The notes under the pieces are model-generated. The model was given only the letters and a program-made list of their open reading frames with translations. It was not told the DNA's origin and made no database searches. Positions 50,614 to 58,900 of a DNA stretch of 64,000 nucleotides are shown here, piece by piece; position 1 is the stretch's first letter; each line of letters starts with the position of its first letter. Made by a program: the position numbers and the translations under genes. This DNA is from Paenibacillus sabuli (lineage in GTDB: Bacteria > Bacillota > Bacilli > Paenibacillales > Paenibacillaceae): contig NZ_JACXIZ010000044.1 of the NCBI RefSeq assembly GCF_014705605.1, forward strand, positions 1-64,000. The letters are read 5' to 3'.

Positions 50614-50982
50614 TTACTTCTTCGCCGCCAGCCACGCGGATACCTCCTGAATTTGCGATTCGTCCAGTGTGTCTTTGAATGCCGGCATGCCGCCGCGGCC
50701 ATTGGTGATCAGATTGATCAATTCCTGCTCGTCGTATTTGCCGCCGACCTTTTGCAGATTCGGACCGGCGCGCCCCTCCAGATCGGCGCCGTGGCAAGCC
50801 AGGCAATTTTGCTTGTAGATCGTTTCCGCCGCCGCGACATCCGCATTTTCCGCGCCGCCCGCATTATTGTTGTTGCCCGCAGGCGGAGCTGTGTTATTCT
50901 CGTTCGCGCCGCCGCCGCCGCAACCAGCCAGCAGGACGACTCCGGTCAGTGCCACTGCCGCCTTGTACTTCCATCCTTTCAT
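50614..50982 (-). CDS. lipoprotein cytochrome c (c551-like)
   Basis: About 122 residues. Lipobox in VVLLAGCGGGG, an Asn/Gly/Ala linker, then the heme motif CLACHGADLEG and the axial Met in GRGGMPAF. This resembles the CccB/c551 lipoproteins of Bacillus, which carry electrons to the oxidase on the outer membrane face. AAAGGAG precedes two in-frame ATGs; 50982 has room for an RBS whereas 50994 abuts it. Confidence 0.9.
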   Translation of the reverse strand: MKGWKYKAAVALTGVVLLAGCGGGGANENNTAPPAGNNNNAGGAENADVAAAETIYKQNCLACHGADLEGRAGPNLQKVGGKYDEQELINLITNGRGGMPAFKDTLDESQIQEVSAWLAAKK

Positions 50983-51141
50983 ATCGCCATTCATCTCCTT
51001 TTTCGGGTTTGTCCTTATCTTACCCGATTCTACGGCTTTTAGCAGACGATTTTTAGCAAAAAATGCCGCCGCTTTGTGAGGAATCCATGACAATTTATCG
51101 GAAACCGTCCGCTCAGCCGCCGCAATAGCCCGGATGAGCCA

Positions 51142-51169
51142 TGACCACGCCCAAAAATCATGCTAGAAT
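51142..51169 (+). promoter_or_regulatory. possible promoter for SCO gene
   Basis: TGACCA (51142-51147) and TAGAAT (51164-51169) are 16 bases apart, 33 bases before the ATG at 51203. Both hexamers deviate from the sigma-A consensus. Confidence 0.35.
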
Positions 51170-51202
51170 AAGGCAGACCAAAAGAAAAAAAGGAGGTTCG
51201 CC

Positions 51203-51835
51203 ATGAATTCCAATGCCACTCCCCGCTCCAGCCGGCCCTATCTGATCGCCGCAGCCGTTTTGCTGATTGCGCTGGCGGCCTATTTGCTGTATCCGGTATT
51301 GGCCGGAGGCGACAAGCTGCCGGTCGTCATGGACGCCCCGGATTTTGCGTTGACCGATCCTGCCGGCGCTCCGGTGACCCAAGCCGACTTCGACGGCCAG
51401 GTGCGACTGGTTGAATTTATTTTCACGAGCTGCCCGGATATCTGCCCCGCCACGACCGCCAATATGGTGCAGATGCAAGAACCGCTCAAGGAGAAGGGCT
51501 GGTTTGGCGACGAGGTGCAATTCGTGGCGATCACATTCGATCCGGAGACCGACACCCCCGAGCGACTGGCCGAGTACGCCGACCGCATGGGCATGGACCT
51601 CTCCGGCTGGACGCTGATTCGCGACGACGAGCAGAAGACCAAGGATTACGCCGCCAATTTCAACATCTCCATTCAGCGGCTTGACCAAGGACAGTACATG
51701 CACTCCGTCACCTCGCTGCTGTTGATCGACGGCCAGCACCGCGTGCGCAAAATTTATAAAATGGGCGAGGACATGAACAACGATCAAATCATGGCCGACC
51801 TCGAATCCGTCGTCACAGAACGTTCACCGTCCTGA
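51203..51835 (+). CDS. SCO1/SenC-type copper chaperone
   Basis: 210 residues with an N-terminal membrane anchor (LIAAAVLLIALAAYLLYPVLA) and a thioredoxin-like domain. The copper ligands are C77 and C81 in TSCPDICPATTANM and H167 in YMHSVTS. SCO proteins metallate the CuA centre of cytochrome c oxidase or reduce its Cys. AAAAGGAGG lies before the ATG. A cytochrome c gene follows on the same strand. Confidence 0.93.
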   Translation: MNSNATPRSSRPYLIAAAVLLIALAAYLLYPVLAGGDKLPVVMDAPDFALTDPAGAPVTQADFDGQVRLVEFIFTSCPDICPATTANMVQMQEPLKEKGWFGDEVQFVAITFDPETDTPERLAEYADRMGMDLSGWTLIRDDEQKTKDYAANFNISIQRLDQGQYMHSVTSLLLIDGQHRVRKIYKMGEDMNNDQIMADLESVVTERSPS

Positions 51836-51859
51836 CGCGGCCTCGATCCCGCTCTGGCA

Positions 51860-51889
51860 TTGCGTCGGCTTGCTGCGTTATACTATAAT
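51860..51889 (+). promoter_or_regulatory. sigma-A-type promoter for cytochrome c gene
   Basis: TTGCGT (51860-51865) and a consensus TATAAT (51884-51889) are separated by 18 bases, about 45 bases before the ATG at 51934. Confidence 0.55.
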
Positions 51890-51933
51890 TTGGTGTAGCG
51901 TGAAAAGGGTTGTACGCAAAGGGGGTGAACGAC

Positions 51934-52296
51934 ATGAAATGGGCCATGTTCGGCGTATTCATCGCAGCGGTGCTGCTCAGCGTATATTTGCTTTTGTTCG
52001 AGCTGCCTGAAAAGGAATCGTCCGAAGAAACGCCGGAAGAGACGGTCGTCCTGCCGGACACGCCTGTGGATGCGGGGGCAGCCGAAACGCTGTATGCGCA
52101 ATCCTGCATCGGCTGTCACGGCGATCAAATGCAAGGCGGCATGGGACCGGCGTTGTCGGCTGTCGGATCTTCAATGACGCGCGAAGAGATCTACACGAAG
52201 ATTATGGAAGGCGGAGGCGGCATGCCTTCCTTTGAGACCCAGCTGAGCGAGGATGAAATCATCAATGTCAGCGGCTGGCTAGCGGATATGAAATAA
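51934..52296 (+). CDS. membrane-anchored cytochrome c
   Basis: About 120 residues with an N-terminal transmembrane anchor (MFGVFIAAVLLSVYLLLF), an acidic linker, the heme motif CIGCHGDQMQGGMGP and the axial Met in GGGGMPSFETQL. This is a CccA-like small cytochrome c (c550/c551 class) facing outward. Start from AAAGGGGGTG-aacgac-ATG. Its terminator begins at the stop codon. Confidence 0.9.
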   Translation: MKWAMFGVFIAAVLLSVYLLLFELPEKESSEETPEETVVLPDTPVDAGAAETLYAQSCIGCHGDQMQGGMGPALSAVGSSMTREEIYTKIMEGGGGMPSFETQLSEDEIINVSGWLADMK

Positions 52297-52342
52297 AAAA
52301 ACAGGCTGCACGGCGTCTTCAACGCTGGCAGCCTGTTTTTTT
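52296..52342. terminator. bidirectional terminator
   Basis: AAAAAACAGGCTGC and GCAGCCTGTTTTTTT flank an 18-base loop. It serves the cytochrome c gene on the plus strand and the 543-residue protein gene at 52382 on the minus strand. Confidence 0.93.
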
Positions 52343-52381
52343 GTGCTTATTGCTTCGGCTTACTGCCTGGAACGAGCGAGC

Positions 52382-54013
52382 TTACATTTGCTGAGTCAGG
52401 GTAATCGACCAGTCGGACGGCTCCCACTCGATATCCCAACCGAAATGCTCGGCTACGAAGCGCAGCGGCACCTGCGTGCGTCCCTGCTCGATGAACACTG
52501 GCGCTTCGAGCGGCTCCTGAACGCCATTGACGACAGCGGTCTCGCTGCCTGCCTGCACGACGATCGTGTCCCCGTTCGTGTACGTGATGACCATTTCGTT
52601 GCTGCGGTTCCATTCGATCTGTGCATTGAGCACGTCAGCCATCGTCCGCAGGGAGACATAGGTTGTGCCGTCGACATTCATCGGCGCCACGTCGGACATC
52701 ATTTCTTCGCCATCTACGAAGAAGGTCGTGCTGTTCACTTGCAGCCAGATGCTCATGATCGGTTGGTCCGCAGGCGGAGCGCTGGGCGGGAATACCGGAC
52801 CTTCCGGCACACCGGTGAATTCGGTCGGATCCTGCATGACGATCGCCTTGCCGAGCGTCGCACCGATGCCGAACACGAACGCATAGCCCTCGCGGAAGTT
52901 GTCGTACGTTTCGAAGAAGGCTTTCTCATTGTAGCTGTCGAACGTGTCAAGCACTTGATTTTCGTGCATCATGACGGCCTCGACCGCTGCAGCCTCGGGA
53001 AGATTGCTATCGGTCGCCGTATCCAGGAAGGAGCCGATATTCTCAGCGAACACGTCGAGCCGGTCGCGTGCATCGTCAATCGCATCGGCATCGCCTTCCA
53101 GCGTCGCTTCCACAATCGCCTCCTGGGCTTCAATGTGGTTCGTGTTCCAGATCGCCATGAACTGTTCGCCGCCCGCTTCGCCATAGATCGACGCGATCGC
53201 AGCGCTGAAGTCGGCGGTATTCGCATCTTGTGTGGAGAGAATGACGTTGTAGTCCTCGCTCTCATCGAGCCCCTTCTGCATGCTCAGCACGGCAAGCGCG
53301 AAATGCTCGGCCGCCAGATGATTGAGCGTGGAACGAAGGTCGCCTGCCGGCGTGTTCGGCTTGGTGCCGTCGAAAACGTCCGGGAACTGCTCGGCAATCG
53401 CTTGGGAGAGTGCGTCACTGATGTCGAACATGTCGCCGAGACCTTCGCGGAAAGCGCCATAAGCTTGGCCGTATTCCCCGCTGGCGTAGTGATCGAACAC
53501 TTCGATCACCTGGTTCTCGTGCTTGCGCAGCACGTCCTTGGCCGCCGAAGCCGGCAGATTGCCTTCGGTGGCGGTGCCCAGGAAATCGCCGAATTCTTGA
53601 ACGAATTCTTCCAATTCGTCCTCTGCTTCTTGGCGCGCATCCTCGTCGTCAGCCAGCTCCGCCTCAACGAATTCTTCGGTATACGAGTTGTGCGCGCTGA
53701 AGATCCGGTCGAATTCGGCCGCTCCGGCGTCGCCGTAGACCGAAGCGATCGCAGGCTTCATATCCGCGGCATTTTGCTCCAGCGCCGCTTGGGCGGCTGC
53801 TGCATCCGGCGCTCCGTCATACAGCTTCATCATCGACGTCGTCGCGAGGACGAAGTGTTCCGACAGCAAATGATCCAATGTAGCGCGGAGTTCGACAGAT
53901 TTGGTCTCCGTGCTGGCCTCCATCTCGGCTGCGCTTGCGCTGCCAACTACGCCGATCGCCGGCACGAGCAGGCTCAAGCTGAGTACGGGTGCGACTAATT
54001 TTTTGAACTTCAT
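52382..54013 (-). CDS. secreted protein: two His-bearing helical domains plus copper-amine-oxidase N-terminal domain
   Basis: 543 residues. Signal peptide 1-29 (VAPVLSLSLLVPAIGVVGSASAA). Two homologous helical units follow (about 40-210 and 225-390). Each has HLxxEHF (H48/H53; H232/H237), NxADxxxAIASxYGxAG, a middle His (H108; H293), FLxxATxxNLP and HENQVxxxFD (H165; H350). The arrangement suggests a metal-binding four-helix bundle, hemerythrin- or ferritin-like. Residues ~420-543 are a Cu_amine_oxidN1-type domain (GTTYVSLRTMADVL, APVFIEQGRTQVPLRFVAEHFGW). GGGGAGAG precedes the ATG. The function is unknown. Confidence 0.8.
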   Translation of the reverse strand: MKFKKLVAPVLSLSLLVPAIGVVGSASAAEMEASTETKSVELRATLDHLLSEHFVLATTSMMKLYDGAPDAAAAQAALEQNAADMKPAIASVYGDAGAAEFDRIFSAHNSYTEEFVEAELADDEDARQEAEDELEEFVQEFGDFLGTATEGNLPASAAKDVLRKHENQVIEVFDHYASGEYGQAYGAFREGLGDMFDISDALSQAIAEQFPDVFDGTKPNTPAGDLRSTLNHLAAEHFALAVLSMQKGLDESEDYNVILSTQDANTADFSAAIASIYGEAGGEQFMAIWNTNHIEAQEAIVEATLEGDADAIDDARDRLDVFAENIGSFLDTATDSNLPEAAAVEAVMMHENQVLDTFDSYNEKAFFETYDNFREGYAFVFGIGATLGKAIVMQDPTEFTGVPEGPVFPPSAPPADQPIMSIWLQVNSTTFFVDGEEMMSDVAPMNVDGTTYVSLRTMADVLNAQIEWNRSNEMVITYTNGDTIVVQAGSETAVVNGVQEPLEAPVFIEQGRTQVPLRFVAEHFGWDIEWEPSDWSITLTQQM

Positions 54014-54113
54014 CGGTTCACTCTCCCCAAAATAATGTAATTGCCTTACCTAATTCATGGAACGCCGTAGAATCCCGATTGGATCACAGGCCCGCAAAAA
54101 AAATTTTTGCGAA

Positions 54114-54156
54114 GAAAAAAAGCGGCACAGGGCGCAAGCCCCGTACCGCTTTTTTT
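54114..54156 (-). terminator. terminator of second 543-residue protein gene
   Basis: AAAAAAAGCGG and CCGCTTTTTTT flank GGGC/GCCC; on the minus strand the stem ends in a T-run. It lies between the two paralogous genes, so they are transcribed separately. Confidence 0.92.
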
Positions 54157-54190
54157 AATGCTCAATAAGGCTGGGTTCAAGTATGGCCAC

Positions 54191-55822
54191 TTACATTTCT
54201 TGCGTCAATGTGACCGACCAGTCGGACGGCTCCCAATCCAGCTCCCAGCCGAATTGCTCGGCTACGAAGCGCAGCGGCACCTGGGTGCGTCCCTGCTCGA
54301 TGAAGACCGGGGCTTGCAGCATCACCGATTGTCCATTGACCGTAGCAGTATCGCTACCGGCACGAATCTTGACGATATTACCGCCACTGTGTGTCGTCAC
54401 CGTATGCGTCGCGCTGTCCCATTCAATCTGAGCGCCGAGCACATCGGCCAGCGTGCGGATCGAGACATACGTCGTACCGTCTACATTCATCGGCGCGACA
54501 TCCGACATCATTTCATTGCCGTCCACGAAGAATGTCGTGCTGTTGATCTGAATCCAGATGCTCATGACCGGTGCATCAGCAGGCGGTGCGGTAGGCGGGA
54601 ATACCGGTCCTTCCGGCATGTCAGTGAAGTCAGCCGGGTTTTGTTTGACAATGGCCGTACCGAGCGTTTTGCCTACGCCGAACATGAATGCATAGCCCTC
54701 GCGGAAATCTTTGTACGTTTGCGTATACGCATTGCTATTGTAGCTGTCGAACGTGTCCAGCACCTGGTTCTCATGCATGACCACCGCTTCGACTGCCGCT
54801 TGCGCCGGCAGATTGCCTTCCGTCGCCGTACCGAGGAATTCGCCGAAATTCTTGGCAAATACGTCCAGGCGATCTCGCGCATCGTCAATCGCATCGGCGT
54901 CGCCGTCGACCGTCGCGTCGACGATCGCTTCTTGCGCTTCGATATGATTGGTGTTCCAGATCGTCATGAACTGGTTGCCGCCCGCTTGGCCGTAGATCGA
55001 GGCGATCGCGGCAGTGAAGTCGGCGGTGTTGGCATCCTGCGCCTCGAGAATGGCGCTGTAATCATCGGCTTCGTCCACACCCTTTTGCATGCTCAAGGCC
55101 GCAATTGCAAAATGCTCGGAGGCCAAATGGTTGAGCGTCGAGCGCAGGTCGCCTGCCGGCGTGTCCGGCATCGTCTCGTCGAACTTGTCCGGGAATTGCG
55201 TCGTGATGGCGCCGGCGAGCGCGCCGCTGATGTCGAACATCATGCCAAAGCCTTCGCGGAAAGAATCGTAGGCTTCGTCGTAATCGCCATCGATGTAGGC
55301 GTCAAACACCTCAATGACCTGGTTCTCATGCTTGCGCAGCACGTCCTTGGCGGCCGATGCAGGCAAATTGCCTTCGGTAGCCGTTCCTAAGAAATCGCCG
55401 AATTCTTGAACAAATTCCTCCAGCTCTTCCTCGGCATCCTCGCGCGCTTCATCGTCATTGGCCAGCTCGGCTTGTACGAATTCTTCCGTGTAGGAATTGT
55501 GTGCGCTGAAGATCCGGTCGAATTCGGCTGCTCCGGCGTCGCCGTAGATCGAGGCGATGGCCGGTTCCATGTCCGCGGCATTTTGCTCCAATGCGGCTTG
55601 TACGACTGCCGCATCCGGCGCCCGATCGTACAGCTTCATCATGGACGTCGTAGCCAGTACGAAATGCTCCGACAAGAGATGATCCAGTGTAGCGCGCAAC
55701 TCGACTGCTTTTGTATCCGCGCTGGCTTCCATCTCGGCTGCGCTTGCGCCGCCTGCGATTCCGACTGCCGGCACAAGTAAGCTCAGACTGAGCACTGGGG
55801 CGACTAGTTTTTTGAATTTCAT
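54191..55822 (-). CDS. tandem paralogue of the 543-residue secreted protein
   Basis: Also 543 residues, collinear with the gene at 52382-54013 from signal peptide to C-terminus. It has the same two helical units, with HLLSEHF, AHNSYTEEF and RKHENQVIEVFD in the first and NHLASEHFAIA, NTNHIEAQ and VMHENQVLDTFD in the second. The same Cu_amine_oxidN1-type domain ends it (VFIEQGRTQVPLRFVAEQFGWELDW). Differences concentrate in linkers. It is the product of a tandem duplication; conservation of all eight His argues they matter. Confidence 0.8.
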   Translation of the reverse strand: MKFKKLVAPVLSLSLLVPAVGIAGGASAAEMEASADTKAVELRATLDHLLSEHFVLATTSMMKLYDRAPDAAVVQAALEQNAADMEPAIASIYGDAGAAEFDRIFSAHNSYTEEFVQAELANDDEAREDAEEELEEFVQEFGDFLGTATEGNLPASAAKDVLRKHENQVIEVFDAYIDGDYDEAYDSFREGFGMMFDISGALAGAITTQFPDKFDETMPDTPAGDLRSTLNHLASEHFAIAALSMQKGVDEADDYSAILEAQDANTADFTAAIASIYGQAGGNQFMTIWNTNHIEAQEAIVDATVDGDADAIDDARDRLDVFAKNFGEFLGTATEGNLPAQAAVEAVVMHENQVLDTFDSYNSNAYTQTYKDFREGYAFMFGVGKTLGTAIVKQNPADFTDMPEGPVFPPTAPPADAPVMSIWIQINSTTFFVDGNEMMSDVAPMNVDGTTYVSIRTLADVLGAQIEWDSATHTVTTHSGGNIVKIRAGSDTATVNGQSVMLQAPVFIEQGRTQVPLRFVAEQFGWELDWEPSDWSVTLTQEM

Positions 55823-55920
55823 CGATTCACTCTCCCAAGGTGTGTTTGTCTTTCTATTTCGTTACACGTCGGGAGAGGGCATTCAGATCAATATTGAGCA
55901 AAAGAATTTTTTCGAAGCGG

Positions 55921-58900
55921 CTATTGGTCGCTTGCCTGTACGGAAATTGGACCCAGCTCTGCGCTGGTCATGTTGCCCTTGCTGCCGCTTTGCAGACCGG
56001 CTCCGACCAGCATGCCGCCCTCCATTTCACAGACGATGCTGGCGATTTTAATCCAGTCGCCCGCCCCGTTTTTGTAATAGCCGGTGAATACGCTGCCTTG
56101 CTTCTCCAGCTTCACCTCGACAGGCTGACCGGGGGTCGAGCCGCGCTGGTAGCTGGTAGCGGGGTAAGTCTCGTTGCGGTAGGACATGATGACGTCGCCG
56201 TTGAGCCGATATCGAACGAATACATTGCGGCTATCCGGCGCATCCTCGTCCCGAATCATGACGCCGGCTGCAGCGTGTATGGCCACCTCCCCGGTCCCTT
56301 CGATGGCCGGCGGATTATTCAGCTCGTAGACCGTGGCAGTTACCGTGACCGTCTCTTGCGCGGCCAGCGGCCTGGCCAGCAGCGTCATACTGTCCTCCTC
56401 GCCCCAGGCGTCGTAGCCGCTCGTCGCGATATGGATGCGATTCGCCTGCTCATACGCATAACCGCTCGTCGCAGGCTCGCCGGCTCGTTCGTAATGGTGG
56501 ATCGTATAGCCCGCGGGGACGGCGGCTTGCTCCGGCATGACCGCGACCATCGCTGTTCCGGTACGCACTCTGCCGTACACTGTGGCCGTGACGGACAAGT
56601 AGCCCACGCCCTGTTGCGCGGCTACGGCGCCCGAGCCCTGCAAGTGAACGATGTCGGCATCGCTGTGCAGTGTCACCGCCGCCTGCGCCTTGTCGAGCTC
56701 GCTCCCCTTGGAGCCGATCAGTGTGTAGTCCCAAGCGATCGTATCGCCAACTCCGTAGACATCCTCATCGATGGTCACCTCGACCCGATCCAGCATCTCC
56801 TCCAGCACCTCAATCGTCGCCTCGGCGAATAGGGCCGGATTGTCCGCCGAGACAGCCGTCAGCGTATAGGTTCCGGGCGCCAGCGCAGTCACGGACGTGC
56901 CGTCGATCTGCACGTTCGGACTGTCCGCCGTCAGCGTCACATTCTCGTATCTGCGCTGACTGCCGTACACCGATTCCGATACGAGCACCGGCGCGAAGCG
57001 CTCGTCGACCTCGTAGAACGGCTTCAAGCCCGCAAACGAAACGGCGGCAATCGCATCGTCTACGACGGCCTCGAATGCGGTGCTCACTGTTTGGCCGTTC
57101 CATTGTGCTGTGACCGTAATGACGCTTTTGCCCGGGCCGACAGCCGTCGCCTTGCCCGTCGCGTCGATGAAGACCGCCAGCGGATTGTCGCTTGCGTACG
57201 TGACCGCGGTCACTGTAGCGGGACCGACGGCATAGCCTTGCTCTGTGCGCAGCGTGTAGCCCATCTGGAGCTGTCCGCCGCTCTCGAGACGCGCCCACGC
57301 TTTTTTGAACGGGTCATGCGCCGCGTAGGCATAGAGCGCCTCCGGCGCGTCCTCCGGATCTGCGAACGGATAGTCGGAGCGCAGACCGATCTCGCTCAGT
57401 TCGATGTCGCGAAAGCCGACCGCATACGCCGGAGAATCGTAGCGCAGCCGGTAATCGCGCTTCGAAGGAGATACGAAGCTCGGATTAGCGCGCAACGAAT
57501 TCGCGTCGAAGCCGCGACCGTCGTATTCCCGCCATTCCGCGTAGGTTTCGACCGGCGCTTGACCGCCGATCCGGTACTCGCCGTTGCCGCTGTTCAGCAA
57601 ATTGTAATCGATGCTTGCGACCGTGTCCGCCCGCCATTTCATAATATTATAGACGTTGCCGTTGCCGAAGCCGCTCAAAATATTGCGCTGCGCGACCAAA
57701 CCGGTCGAGATGCGGTCAGACGTGTTCATGTCGTTGGCATTGATTGGCGCATTTTTGTAATCGACATCCAGCATGACATTGTTCAGCACTTTGGCGTCCT
57801 TGGAGGCGTTGGCGTGGAAGCCCGCCGACAGCACGCCCCCCTCTGTCGTCTGATTGTCGTAGACGACGTTGGACGCGACAATCTGATCGTTCGAATTCTC
57901 GTCCAGATAGAGCGGGAACCAGAATGAATGACCCGGATTGACGGTCAACTGAGGCAGCTCGTTATCATGAATTTTGTTTTTGCGGACGACATTGCCCCTT
58001 CCCGCGCCCCACATGCCAATCGCGTTGGTATCCTGCGAATCCTGCACGACCTCGGATACGTCGTTGTATTCGACAGTATTGAACATGGCGATTTTGAAGT
58101 CCTCGACATTTTCCGGCGTCACGGTCACATCGTCGAGAATCTTGCCCATAATATTCGGGTCCGGAATGCCGAAGATATGAATGCCGTTGCGCGGCGAGCC
58201 GCTGATTTTATTGTAAGCGATCCGGTTGTGCGACGCGTTCATGATGCGAATCCCCGCAGCGTTGCCGTTGAGCTCGCCGACATCTCGAATGACGTTGTTC
58301 AACACCCGGTTGCCGTAGGTCTCGTTGGACCTCGTATTCGCCTTGCCGCTGATGAATACGCCGTAGAAGCCCGTCTGGTAGATCAGATTGTTTTCGACGG
58401 TGTTGTTCTTGGCGTTCTCATTGATGTGCACGCCAATGTGACCGCTGTTGTAAATTTCCGAGCCGCGCACCTCGATGTTGCGCGCATCGGCGATCGAGAC
58501 CGTGCTGACATTCAGATCCGTCCCACGCAGCTCCAGACCCTGCAACACGATATTCCGAGCCGGAGCGGCTGCGGTGCCCGCCACGCTGATCAGCACGGAC
58601 TTGGCGGGGATGACGATGTCGGCTGACGCGATATCGCCGTAAGGCATGTAGTACAGCATATTTGCCGCGGCATCGACGTAATATTCGCCGGGCGTATCCA
58701 GAAATTCCAGAGCATTGTACACATAATACCGCGAGCCCGTGCCCATCTCGTAGATCAGGTCGCGATCCAGATAGACGGTGCGCGTCACATAGTCGACCGA
58801 CGTGACCTTCGGCCGGGCCGTGGAATAGTTGATGTAGCCGCTCGGACCGCCCGGCCAGGCGTAGACAGCCAACTGCTCCGGCGCATCCACCGGCGGGATG

